DNA of 64,000 nt from CAIVVT01 sp963838205 (GCA_963838205.1 CAWIQF010000015.1:450101-514100), one strand, 5' to 3'; positions 1 through 7,614 are shown, counted from the stretch's first letter. Numbers and translations: made by a program. The notes: generated from the sequence alone by a model not told the origin.

Positions 1-21
1 GTGCTTATCGTCGGTCCATTC

Positions 22-936
22 TCAGTGTGCCCCGGCTGGCGGCTCGGGCGTGTGCTCATGGGCCGTCCGGCGTCGCAAGATCCGCCGCCGCACGCTGCCG
101 CCCAAACGCACCAGGATGCCGCTCAGCACATACCCCGTGGACAACAGCAGCAGGAAGATCTGGGAGAAATTCCAGATCGCGTAAATCACGAAGCCCAGCA
201 CCACGACGATCAGCGGACCGCGCGGGCGCACCAGGTTCAGGTCCTTGAAGCTGCGATAACGCCACAGGCAGATCATCAGGTAGGACAACAGGCCCAGCAG
301 CGCCAGCCAGCCGCACACGAACGGCCAGTACACCAGCGGCTCGGAGCCGAAAAAGTAAACCACCGAAGCCACCATCGCCGCCGCCGCCGGAATCGGCAGG
401 CCGACGAAGTACTTGCGGTCCGGCCGGCCCGGGTTGCGCGGCATCGGATTTTCGGTGACGTTGAAGCGCGCCAGCCGCGCCGCTCCGCACAGCACGAAAG
501 CGAACACCAGAAAATATCCCGCCTGCAGGATGTAGCGCCGCAGCGGCTCCGGCGTGGCCGGGTCGAGAAACAGGAAGCCCCACACGAAGCCCAGCACCGC
601 CGGCGCGATGCCAAAGCTGATCACGTCGGCCAGCGAATCCAGTTCCCGGCCGAAGTCGCTGGCCGTGTTGGTCAGCCGCGCGATGCGGCCGTCCAGGCCG
701 TCAAAAAAGACCGAAACGCCGATCGCCTTGGCCGCCATCTCGAAATGCGGATTGAATCCGTAATGTCCGTTGGCCGCGTACAGCGCGCCCTCAATCGCTT
801 TGAGGATCGCCAGAAAGCCCAGGAACAGGTTGCCGGCCGTGAAAAAAGTCGGCAGCGCATAGGCCGCCCGGCGCGGCCGCCGCTCGGGCGATTTCGGGTC
901 CACCAGACTCTCGCGCAGATTGAAGCGTGGCAGCAT
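22..936 (-). CDS. pssA: CDP-diacylglycerol-serine O-phosphatidyltransferase
   Basis: Makes phosphatidylserine from CDP-diacylglycerol and serine at the cytoplasmic membrane, the step before psd in phosphatidylethanolamine synthesis. The 304-residue protein carries the complete CDP-alcohol phosphatidyltransferase signature at residues 82-104: D82 G83, A86 R87, then G96, D100 and D104. Several hydrophobic segments follow, with a basic C-terminus. The ATG at 936 is preceded on the minus strand by GGAGGG 8 bases away; that ribosome binding site lies inside a duplicated copy of the psd 3' end (941-985). It follows psd in the same direction, so the two probably form one operon despite the 232-base spacer. 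Family assignment is firm. Confidence 0.95.
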   Translation of the reverse strand: MLPRFNLRESLVDPKSPERRPRRAAYALPTFFTAGNLFLGFLAILKAIEGALYAANGHYGFNPHFEMAAKAIGVSVFFDGLDGRIARLTNTASDFGRELDSLADVISFGIAPAVLGFVWGFLFLDPATPEPLRRYILQAGYFLVFAFVLCGAARLARFNVTENPMPRNPGRPDRKYFVGLPIPAAAAMVASVVYFFGSEPLVYWPFVCGWLALLGLLSYLMICLWRYRSFKDLNLVRPRGPLIVVVLGFVIYAIWNFSQIFLLLLSTGYVLSGILVRLGGSVRRRILRRRTAHEHTPEPPAGAH

Positions 937-940
937 CTCG

Positions 941-1213
941 TTAACCCTCCGCCGCCAAACGCCGCGCCAGCACCGTGGCCCCCGCGAAAACCGGGGACTG
1001 ACGTCTCTGTCCTAGGCGCGCACAACTCTCTCTATCCACACTCTGAATCTTATGCGCCGTGTGGACAGAGCCGTCTGTCCACCGGTTTTCATGCCCCCAG
1101 AGCCGTTCGTTCCCCGCGTTTTTGCGCCCCACCGTAATCGTCCCGGTCCTCCTTGTGGGAAATGCGAGCTAACCCTCGCTCGCCAACCGCCGCGCCAGCA
1201 CCGTGGCCCCGGC
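941..1213 (-). repeat. 45-bp direct repeat of the psd 3' end bracketing a 183-bp insert
   Basis: Positions 1169-1213 are the last codons and stop of psd. Positions 941-985 are a near-identical second copy, which on the minus strand would again encode the residues GATVLARRLA-EG and a stop, ending 4 bases before the pssA start. The DNA between the copies (986-1168) includes a dispersed repeat (1015-1080). The simplest reading is that psd once abutted pssA and that an insertion or tandem duplication separated them, leaving the outer copy to supply the pssA ribosome binding site. Confidence 0.85.
1015..1080. repeat. Dispersed intergenic repeat, copy 1 (about 66 bp)
   Basis: Closely matches 7805-7871, sharing blocks such as TGCGCCGTGTGGAC and AGCCGTCTGTCC in the same order and spacing. 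Read on the minus strand it opens with a perfect hairpin, GGACAGA-CGGC-TCTGTCC. Both copies lie downstream of a minus-strand gene (psd here, tesA for copy 2) in that gene's orientation. Confidence 0.8.
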
Positions 1214-1780
1214 CTTGACTCTCTGACCCTCGTTCACTTCGATCCTCCACTCCGGGCCCAGATCGACGTCCACCCGCGAGCCGAACTGGATCATGCCGAT
1301 GCGCTCGCCCGTGGTCACGTAATCGCCCGGCTTGACGCGGCAGATGATGCGCCGCGCGATCAGGCCCGCGATCTGCGAAAACGTGACGCGCACGCCATCC
1401 CGCGCCTCCACGCTGATCGAATTGCGCTCGTTGGCGCAGGACGCTTCGTCCCGGCTCGCCACCATGAACTTGCCCGGGCTGTATGTCACGTCCACCACCT
1501 TGCCGCCGATCGGCGCGCGGTTCACATGCACGTCGAACACGTTCATGAAGATGCACACCTCAGTTCGCTCCGGCCTGTGGCGCACCAGCACCACCTTGCC
1601 GTCGGCCGGTGAAACCGCCACCGCTCCGCGCGGAATCGCGCGCTCGGGATCGCGGAAAAACCACAGGCAGAAGAGCCCGAAAAGCACCAGCGGCGCTGCC
1701 GCCCAGGGCGTGACGAAACGCCCCAAAAGCCCCGCCAGGAGGAACGACAGGAGTGCGTAATAGAGGCCCGTAGCAACCAT
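1169..1780 (-). CDS. psd: Phosphatidylserine decarboxylase, short prokaryotic type
   Basis: Converts phosphatidylserine to phosphatidylethanolamine. At 203 residues it is the short form of the family, with an N-terminal hydrophobic stretch (about residues 5-42) for membrane association. The self-cleavage site that yields the pyruvoyl prosthetic group is the Gly167-Ser168 pair in IQFGSRVDV. The core SPADGKV and FMNVFDVHVNR motifs are present. It begins 24 bases after the M20 peptidase stop and precedes pssA, so the minus-strand order is peptidase, psd, pssA. The start has no purine-rich ribosome binding site, which fits translational coupling. The 3' end is duplicated downstream at 941-985. 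Confidence 0.95.
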   Translation of the reverse strand: MVATGLYYALLSFLLAGLLGRFVTPWAAAPLVLFGLFCLWFFRDPERAIPRGAVAVSPADGKVVLVRHRPERTEVCIFMNVFDVHVNRAPIGGKVVDVTYSPGKFMVASRDEASCANERNSISVEARDGVRVTFSQIAGLIARRIICRVKPGDYVTTGERIGMIQFGSRVDVDLGPEWRIEVNEGQRVKAGATVLARRLASEG

Positions 1781-1804
1781 CAGGGTGTCGAGGAGATCAA
1801 CCTG

Positions 1805-2965
1805 TTATTGTCCCAGATGGCGCACCAGCAGGGCCAGCAGCGCGGCGCGCGAGGCGATCCGCTCCTCCAGCATCGACTCGTGCGCGGCGTGAATGCCCTC
1901 GCCGATCGCGCCGATGCCGTCCAGCGTCGGCACGCCCAGCGCCGCGGTGAAGTTGCCGTCCGAACCGCCGCCGCTCGCGCTCTCTTCAAGATCCATGTCC
2001 AGCTCCCGCCGGGCGATTCCTCTCGCCGCGCGGAACAACGCGGCCGCCGGCGCAGTGCGCTCCATCGGCGGACGGTTCAAGCCGCCGCTGACGTCGAGCG
2101 TGCAGCGCGGGTCGAATGGCTTCAGCGAATGGAGTCGGCGTTCGAGCCGCGCGGCATCGCCCATCCGCGCCACGCGCACATCAATTTCGGCGTGCGCTTC
2201 GGCCGCGACTACGTTGCTGCGCGTGCCCCCGGAAATCACGCCGGGGTTCACCGTAATGCCCTTCTTGTCATCGCTGAAACCGGCCAGCACGCCGATCTGC
2301 TTCGCCATCTCGACAATCGCGCTGGCGCCCGCTCCGAAGTCCACGCCCGAGTGCGCGGCCCGTCCGCGGACCTCCAGCCGGTACATGCCGACGCCCTTAC
2401 GAGCCGTCTTCAGCTTGCCCTCCAGGCCCGTCAACGGTTCCAGAACCAGCACCGCGCGTGCCTTTTGTGCCAGCGCCTCGGTGCGCGCGCGCGAGCCCAG
2501 GCTGCCCACTTCCTCGTCGCTCACCACCCACAGGGCCACCTTGCGCTCGATCGGCAGATCCAGCGCCAGGAGCGCCTTCAGGGCATAGATGAACAGCGCC
2601 AGGCCGCCCTTCATATCCAGCACGCCGGGACCCCACAGACGGCCCTCCGCGCGTCGGAACGGCATCTCCTTCAACGTGCCCAGGCGCCACACCGTGTCGG
2701 CGTGGCCCACCGCGAGAATGCGGCCGGCCCGTTTGCGCCGCGGCCCCGGCAGGTCGAACTCGAGCAGCAGATTGCGCCCCCTGCCGCCGCGCGCGCTGGC
2801 GTGGAAGCTCGCTCGCCCGAATCCTGCCAGACGCGCCGCCAGCAGCTCCTGAAAACGGTTCACCGCGGCCGCATCGTCGCTCGGGGACTCACACTCCACC
2901 AGCTCGCGCAGGAGCGCGGTCAATTCCTCACGCCGGCTTTCGATCCACGCCTGCACCGGGTTCAC
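1805..2965 (-). CDS. M20 family metallopeptidase (glutamate carboxypeptidase-like)
   Basis: A 386-residue di-zinc amidohydrolase/peptidase of the M20 family, probably releasing amino acids from small peptides or N-acyl amino acids in the cytoplasm. Metal and catalytic residues are visible: H88 and D90 in GHADTVW, D117 in the GPGVLDMKGG motif, the E151-E152 pair in SDEEVGS, the dimerisation-domain RAAHSG motif, and a C-terminal metal-ligand His in the GIHAAHE segment. The GTG start at 2965 is chosen because AGGAGG lies 12 bases upstream; the reading frame stays open much further, but that extension lies antisense to fabZ. Substrate cannot be read from the sequence. Confidence 0.88.
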   Translation of the reverse strand: MNPVQAWIESRREELTALLRELVECESPSDDAAAVNRFQELLAARLAGFGRASFHASARGGRGRNLLLEFDLPGPRRKRAGRILAVGHADTVWRLGTLKEMPFRRAEGRLWGPGVLDMKGGLALFIYALKALLALDLPIERKVALWVVSDEEVGSLGSRARTEALAQKARAVLVLEPLTGLEGKLKTARKGVGMYRLEVRGRAAHSGVDFGAGASAIVEMAKQIGVLAGFSDDKKGITVNPGVISGGTRSNVVAAEAHAEIDVRVARMGDAARLERRLHSLKPFDPRCTLDVSGGLNRPPMERTAPAAALFRAARGIARRELDMDLEESASGGGSDGNFTAALGVPTLDGIGAIGEGIHAAHESMLEERIASRAALLALLVRHLGQ

Positions 2966-3010
2966 GATTCGTCTGCACCTCCTGGTCCCTGATAGAATAA
3001 CCCTTTCGCC

Positions 3011-3478
3011 ATGGTAGTCCTCGAAAACATCGACATCCGCGATATCCTGCCACACCGCTATCCGTTCCTGCTGGTGGACCGGATCGTGGAGATGGAGTCC
3101 GATCGCATTGTCGGCATCAAGAACGTGTCGGCCAACGAGCCCTTCTTCGCCGGTCACTTCCCCGACTTCCCGGTGATGCCGGGCGTGCTGATCGTCGAGG
3201 CCATGGCGCAGGTGGCGGGCATCCTGGTGCTCTTTGGCGTGCCCGACCGCAAGACCAAGCTGGTGCTGTTCGCCTCGATCGAGGAAGCCAAGTTCCGCAA
3301 GCCCGTGCTGCCGGGCGACACCCTGCGCATGGACATGAAGATCCTCAAGAAGAAGGCCACGGCGGTCAAAGCCCAGGGCGTGGCGACCGTCAACGGCGTG
3401 GTCGTGGCCGAGGCCACCGTGATGTGCATCGTCACCGAGCGGCCCTCCAAACCCGCCGTGCCAACGCCCGCCCCGTAG
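3011..3478 (+). CDS. fabZ: 3-hydroxyacyl-ACP dehydratase FabZ
   Basis: Dehydrates 3-hydroxyacyl-ACP in fatty-acid elongation. The 155-residue hot-dog protein has the signature DILPHRYPFLLVDR near residue 12 and the catalytic helix motif NEPFFAGHFPDFPVMPG with its His and downstream Glu (VEAMAQ). It heads the lipid A cluster, 12 bases before lpxA, a pairing common in Gram-negatives because both draw on 3-hydroxyacyl-ACP. No Shine-Dalgarno is visible; a TAGAAT hexamer at 2993-2998 ends 12 bases before the ATG, so the message may be leaderless. The short 45-base gap to the divergent M20 gene must hold both promoters. Confidence 0.96.
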   Translation: MVVLENIDIRDILPHRYPFLLVDRIVEMESDRIVGIKNVSANEPFFAGHFPDFPVMPGVLIVEAMAQVAGILVLFGVPDRKTKLVLFASIEEAKFRKPVLPGDTLRMDMKILKKKATAVKAQGVATVNGVVVAEATVMCIVTERPSKPAVPTPAP

Positions 3479-3490
3479 GAGCGGCCCGCG

Positions 3491-4267
3491 ATGGCGATTC
3501 ATCCCACGGCCATCGTCGATCCCGCGGCCCGCATTCATCCCGACGCGGAGATCGGACCATTCTGCATGGTCGGCGCAGAGGTGGAGATCGGCGCCCGCAC
3601 GCGCCTAATGGCTAATCTCTACATCGAGGGGCCAACCTGGATCGGCGAGGACAACGTCTTCTACCCCTATTCGACCGTCGGCGTCGCCTCGCAGGATCTG
3701 AAGTACCGCGGCGAGCGCGCCGAGACGCGCATCGGCCACCGCAATCGCATCCGTGAATTCGTCACCATCCACCGCGGCACCGAGGCCGGCGGATTGCTCA
3801 CCCGCCTCGGCGACGACAACCTGATCATGGCCTACGCCCACATCGCGCACGACGCCAATATCGGCAGCCACTGCATCCTCGGCAACGCGGTGACCATGGC
3901 CGGCCACGTGACCATCGGCGACTGGGCCATCGTGGAGGCCTTCACCGGCGTCCACCAGTTCTGCCGCATCGGGCGTCACGCCTTCGTCGGCGGCTACAGC
4001 GTGCTGACCCAGGACGTGCTGCCGTTTTCGCAGACCGTCACGCCGCGCGAGTCGAAGGTCTTCGGCGAGAACAAGGTCGGCCTGAAGCGCCGCGGCTTTT
4101 CAAACGAATCGATCGACAGCCTGCACAAAGCTTTCCGCCTGCTCACGAGCGCCGGCCTCAACACGTCGCAAGCCATCGAGCAGATCGAAGCGCAAACGCC
4201 GCCGTGCGCCGAAGTCGGCGAGTTGATCGAATTCATCCGCTCGGCCCAACGCGGGTTCATCAAGTGA
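3491..4267 (+). CDS. lpxA: Acyl-ACP-UDP-N-acetylglucosamine O-acyltransferase
   Basis: First enzyme of lipid A synthesis, transferring a 3-hydroxyacyl chain from ACP to UDP-GlcNAc (or a 3-amino analogue) in the cytoplasm. The 258-residue length is standard. The N-terminal two-thirds is a left-handed beta-helix of imperfect hexapeptides (for example IHPTAIVDPAARIHPDAEIG), the catalytic His sits in MAYAHIAHD, and the C-terminal helical domain starts with KVGLKRRGFS. It overlaps lpxI by four bases. The dehydrogenase two genes downstream raises the question of whether the acceptor sugar is the 3-amino variant. Confidence 0.96.
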   Translation: MAIHPTAIVDPAARIHPDAEIGPFCMVGAEVEIGARTRLMANLYIEGPTWIGEDNVFYPYSTVGVASQDLKYRGERAETRIGHRNRIREFVTIHRGTEAGGLLTRLGDDNLIMAYAHIAHDANIGSHCILGNAVTMAGHVTIGDWAIVEAFTGVHQFCRIGRHAFVGGYSVLTQDVLPFSQTVTPRESKVFGENKVGLKRRGFSNESIDSLHKAFRLLTSAGLNTSQAIEQIEAQTPPCAEVGELIEFIRSAQRGFIK

Positions 4268-5127
4268 AGTACGGCCTGATCGCCGGCAGCGGCCGGTTCC
4301 CGATTCTGGCGCTCGAAACGGCCCGCCAGTTGGGCCACGAAGTCGTCGTGCTGGCGATCCGCGACAACGCGCCGCCCGAGGTGGAAGCGCTGGGCGTCGC
4401 CTGCCACTGGCTCAGCATCGCCGAGCTGAGCCGGCTGATCGACATCCTGCATGCCGAGGGCATCGGCGAAGTGATCATGGCCGGCCAGGTCAAGCACACC
4501 TCGATCTTCTCCGCGCTCAAGCCCGACTGGCGCCTGGTCAAACTGCTGGCTTCTCTGCCCGAGCGCAATACCGACGCGTTGATCGGCGGCGTCCAGCGCG
4601 AGTTGGAAAAAGAAGGCATCCGGCTGGCCGACTCGACGCTGCTGCTGAAGCCGCTGCTGGCCGGCGTTGGCTCGCTCGCTAAGCGCAAGCCGGACGCCGA
4701 GGAGCAGCGGGACATCCACTACGGGCGCCGCGTGGCCAGCGCCCTGGCGCGGGTGGACGTTGGCCAGAGCGTGGCCGTCAGCGAGCGCGCTTGCGTGGCT
4801 GTCGAGGCCATGGAAGGCACCGACGCGATGCTGCGCCGCGCCGCCGCTCTCGCGAACGGCCGCCCGCTGCGCCTGGTCAAAGTTTCGCACCGCCGCCAGC
4901 ACCTGCTGTTCGACGTGCCCGTGGCCGGGCCCGGCACCATCCGCACCATGACTGAGTGCGGCGCGACCGCGCTGGCCGTGGACGCGGGCCGCACGCTGCT
5001 ACTCGATCGTGATGAGATGCTGCAACTGGCCGCCGCGGCCGGCATCGCCATCGTCGGCTGCCGGCCGGAGCAAGATTCGGAGCAGAATCCAGAGCAGAAT
5101 CCGAAGAAAGCTCAGGTGCAAGCATGA
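4264..5127 (+). CDS. lpxI: UDP-2,3-diacylglucosamine pyrophosphatase, LpxI type
   Basis: Hydrolyses UDP-2,3-diacylglucosamine to lipid X, replacing LpxH in many non-gammaproteobacteria. The protein opens KYGLIAGSGRFPILALETAR and contains the family blocks VKHTSIFSALKPDW and KVSHRRQHLLFDVPVAGPGT. The start is set to the GTG at 4264 because it overlaps the lpxA stop (GTGA); the frame is open upstream but that part lies inside lpxA. This gives 287 residues, matching the family. The C-terminal tail after about residue 270 is a low-complexity E/Q/N-rich stretch. It overlaps the next gene by four bases (ATGA), so lpxA, lpxI and the oxidoreductase are translationally coupled. Confidence 0.94.
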   Translation: MKYGLIAGSGRFPILALETARQLGHEVVVLAIRDNAPPEVEALGVACHWLSIAELSRLIDILHAEGIGEVIMAGQVKHTSIFSALKPDWRLVKLLASLPERNTDALIGGVQRELEKEGIRLADSTLLLKPLLAGVGSLAKRKPDAEEQRDIHYGRRVASALARVDVGQSVAVSERACVAVEAMEGTDAMLRRAAALANGRPLRLVKVSHRRQHLLFDVPVAGPGTIRTMTECGATALAVDAGRTLLLDRDEMLQLAAAAGIAIVGCRPEQDSEQNPEQNPKKAQVQA

Positions 5128-6077
5128 GCGACAAACGCCGCATCGCCGTCATCGGAGCGGGTGTGTTCGGGCGCAATCACCTGCGCGTGGTCCGCGAATC
5201 GGAGCGCGCCGTGCTCGCCGGCGTCCTCGACACCGACGCCGCCCGGGCGCAGGGCGCCGCGGCGGAGTTCGGCTGCCCGGTGCTCGCGACGCTCGAAGAA
5301 GTGGCGGCCGCCGCCGACGCGGCCATCGTCGCCGTGCCCACCGTGGCGCACTGCGAAGTGGCCTGCCGGCTGCTCGACGAAGGGCTCGACGTGCTGGTGG
5401 AAAAGCCCATCGCCGCGAGCGTGGGCGAGGCGCGGGCGATGGTCGAGAAGGCCGCCGAGCGCGGGCGCGTGCTGCAGTGCGGCCACCTCGAGCGCTTTAA
5501 CCCGGCCGTCCAGGCGGCCCTGCGCGTGGCCACGGTTCCGCTGTTTTTCGAGATCCACCGGCTGAGCCTGTTCACGCCCCGCAGCCTCGACGTGAGCGTG
5601 GTCTCGGACCTGATGATCCACGACCTCGATATCCTGCTGTCGATGACTGCGAGCGCGCCCGACGAGGTGCGCGCGGCGGGCATCTCCATCCTCAGCGGCA
5701 AGGTGGACATCGCCAACGTGCGGCTGTCGTTCCCCAACGGCTGCGTGGCCAACCTCACGGCCAGCCGCGTTTCGACCGAAAAGGTGCGTAAGCTGCGCTT
5801 CTTCCAGCCCGGCCAATACGTCTCGGTGGACTACGCCCGCCAGGACTGCGTCCTGGTCGGCGTCGGCGCCGGCCGGCAGGTGAGCTTCCAGCCGCTGGCG
5901 ATCGAGAAGGGCGAACCGCTGCAGCGCCAGTTCGACCACTTCCTCAATTGTCTGGAGACGCGCGCCACGCCGCTCGTGGACGGCCGCGCGGCCCTGCGCG
6001 CGCTGGAGTTGGCGCGCGAGATCCTTGCTAAGATTGAAGAGCACGCCGCGCTGGTGGCGCGGCATTTGCAGGCCTGA
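5124..6077 (+). CDS. Gfo/Idh/MocA family oxidoreductase of the lipid A cluster
   Basis: An NAD(P)-dependent sugar dehydrogenase of 317 residues. The Rossmann glycine motif is VIGAGVFGRNH near residue 9, the family lysine is in VEKPIA, and the active-site region has GHLERFNPA and DLMIHDLDIL. It overlaps lpxI by ATGA, so its product very probably acts in lipid A synthesis. Known precedent: GnnA, found beside lpxA in some bacteria, oxidises the 3-OH of UDP-GlcNAc so that GnnB can aminate it, giving amide-linked lipid A. No GnnB-like aminotransferase is visible in this window, so GnnA identity is an inference from position and fold. Confidence 0.85.
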   Translation: MSDKRRIAVIGAGVFGRNHLRVVRESERAVLAGVLDTDAARAQGAAAEFGCPVLATLEEVAAAADAAIVAVPTVAHCEVACRLLDEGLDVLVEKPIAASVGEARAMVEKAAERGRVLQCGHLERFNPAVQAALRVATVPLFFEIHRLSLFTPRSLDVSVVSDLMIHDLDILLSMTASAPDEVRAAGISILSGKVDIANVRLSFPNGCVANLTASRVSTEKVRKLRFFQPGQYVSVDYARQDCVLVGVGAGRQVSFQPLAIEKGEPLQRQFDHFLNCLETRATPLVDGRAALRALELAREILAKIEEHAALVARHLQA

Positions 6078-6154
6078 AGCGCCCAATCCCGCGAGATTCC
6101 GCTCGCGGTCCGCAACAAGGCTCCATCCGAAAACGTCTTTCCCTTGCGGAGCGA

Positions 6155-7228
6155 ATGCAGTCCGATTTCCAACGATATTGGCATGGCGACCAGGCGGAAC
6201 CCGGGTTCCTGATCGAGTGGCGCGAGCCCGAATCGCGGCGCCGCCATCGCATCGCCGCCCTGGGCGCGGTGGCGTGGCACGTGGCGCTGATCCTGTTCAT
6301 CTTGAACGCGCCCAGCGGCGCGGGGCATTCGGACGAGCGCTGGCGGATCGAGTTGGCGCTGCGCAACGCGACGCCGCTGGTCGAGCCGCGGCTCGACCCG
6401 AAAGAATTCAAGCTGACCCAGAAGGAACCGCAGGTGAACCGGCCCGCCGAGCAGGTCGACCTGGCCAGCCTGCTGCCCAAGCCGCAGCTCCACATGCCGG
6501 CCATGCGGCCCGCGCCCGGCAGCGCGCCGCCCGGCGAGCCGCTGCCGCCGAAGCCGACCGTCCAACCTATGGAAGCGCCGCACATCGACGTTCCGGCGCC
6601 GGGCAACCTGGCGGCGCTGAAGCTCCCGGCTCTCCCGCAGACGCAGCCACCACCGCCGCCGCCACAGAAGAATAAGAACCCGTTCGAACCGGTCGGCGGG
6701 CCGGACCGCTCACCGAAAGGACAGGGCCTGGGCGGGCCGAAGATCGAGGTCCCGAAGGGGACCGTTGACGAGGCCGTACGGGCGGTGATCCGGAGCGGTG
6801 CAGGCGGCTCCGGCGTGGTCGTCGGCGACAACGGCCCGGGCGCCGGCGGCGCCATGGACAGCCTGCTGCAGCGGGGCTCGCCGGGGGCCCAGCGGCAGAG
6901 CGCGTTGGAGCTGATGAGCGATCCGCAAGGCATCGATTTCAAACCGTATCTGATTCAGGTGTTGGCGGCGGTGCGGCGCAGTTGGTTCAGCGTGATGCCG
7001 GAGAGCATCCGCTTCGGGCGCTCGGGCCGGGTGGTGATCCAGTTCGCGGTCGATCGCAACGGCCAGGTGACCAAGCTGGTGATCGCCGAAGAATCGGGCG
7101 CCAACGCGCTCGACCGGGCCGCCGTGGCGGGCGTCAGCGGCGCGGTGCCTTTCCCGCCTCTGCCCGCCGGATTCAAAGCCCAGGAGGCGCGGCTGCAGCT
7201 CGTGTTCAACTACAACATGCCGCGCTAG
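6155..7228 (+). CDS. TonB family energy-transducing protein
   Basis: Couples inner-membrane proton motive force to outer-membrane receptors. The 357-residue protein has a short cytoplasmic N-terminus, one membrane segment at about residues 36-50 (VAWHVALILFILNA), a long proline-rich periplasmic spacer, and a C-terminal TonB domain from about residue 262 (FKPYLIQVLAAVRRSW) containing the usual GRVVIQFAVDRNGQVTKL strand and a short aromatic-containing end. It lies 77 bases downstream of the lipid A cluster with no exbB/exbD nearby. It is a plausible partner for the large receptor at 58.5 kb, though such genomes usually encode many TonB homologues. Confidence 0.88.
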   Translation: MQSDFQRYWHGDQAEPGFLIEWREPESRRRHRIAALGAVAWHVALILFILNAPSGAGHSDERWRIELALRNATPLVEPRLDPKEFKLTQKEPQVNRPAEQVDLASLLPKPQLHMPAMRPAPGSAPPGEPLPPKPTVQPMEAPHIDVPAPGNLAALKLPALPQTQPPPPPPQKNKNPFEPVGGPDRSPKGQGLGGPKIEVPKGTVDEAVRAVIRSGAGGSGVVVGDNGPGAGGAMDSLLQRGSPGAQRQSALELMSDPQGIDFKPYLIQVLAAVRRSWFSVMPESIRFGRSGRVVIQFAVDRNGQVTKLVIAEESGANALDRAAVAGVSGAVPFPPLPAGFKAQEARLQLVFNYNMPR

Positions 7229-7235
7229 TTCGGAA

Positions 7236-7363
7236 AGCCGCGACTGTTTCTGAGCCGCGACCGTTTCTGAGCCGCGACCGTTTCTGAGCCGCGACTGTCA
7301 AGGAGCGGTTGCTTTGCGTTGTGACGAGCCGCGACCGCTTTCGAGCCGCGACTAAAAGGAGCG
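7236..7363 (+). repeat. Array of AGCCGCGAC units with capped ends (copy A)
   Basis: Units begin at 7236, 7253, 7270 and 7287, an exact 17-bp period; the first three read AGCCGCGACYGTTTCTG. The fourth changes into a cap, AGCCGCGACTGT followed by CAAGGAGCGGTT. After a short gap units begin again at 7327 and 7344, 17 bp apart, and end with a similar cap (ACTAAAAGGAGCG). The array starts 8 bases after the tonB stop. Related capped copies lie at 11884-11924, 38957-38980 and 40624-40706. Confidence 0.9.
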
Positions 7364-7425
7364 ATCCTGCTGTTCGAATTGTTCAATGCATCTCCAAATT
7401 AGGACACTATAGGGAGCCGACCCGA

Positions 7426-7614
7426 ATGTCTCAGCCCCCCACCCCCGACCCAGCCGTCCGCCAGCGCTTCTACAAGGCGCTAGCCGCCTACGGCGTGCTG
7501 GCGGTGCTGGCCGCGACGACCCTCGACGGCGGCCTGCGCTGGCTCGTGCTGGCCGTGCTGGCCGCCTTTGCGCTAAAGAGCTGGGTCCACCTGCGGCGGA
7601 TCGAGTTGGAGTAG
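7426..7614 (+). CDS. Small two-helix membrane protein, unknown function
   Basis: A 62-residue product with two hydrophobic segments, roughly residues 17-31 (LAAYGVLAVLAA) and 37-51 (LRWLVLAVLAAFAL), separated by a short polar turn (TTLDGG), so a probable hairpin in the inner membrane with a basic C-terminal tail. The ATG at 7426 is chosen because AGGGAG precedes it by about 8 bases; the open frame upstream runs into the repeat array. I do not recognise a family. Gene reality rests on the ribosome binding site and the clean transmembrane pattern. Confidence 0.6.
   Translation: MSQPPTPDPAVRQRFYKALAAYGVLAVLAATTLDGGLRWLVLAVLAAFALKSWVHLRRIELE

Noticed and set aside
1..1137. 378-codon plus-strand frame covering pssA
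   Set aside because: Antisense to pssA, which has its complete catalytic motif; the translation is Arg/Gln/His-rich and non-protein-like.
2966..3538. N-terminal extension of the M20 peptidase reading frame
   Set aside because: The extension lies antisense to fabZ and lpxA, is Asp/His/Arg-rich, and an AGGAGG-preceded GTG at 2965 gives the family's normal length.
7236..7363. CRISPR array
   Set aside because: Units are 17 bp and abut or merge with no unique spacers of 30 bases or more, and no cas genes are present anywhere in the window. The same applies to the 22-bp and 13-bp arrays at 16.2-16.4 kb.
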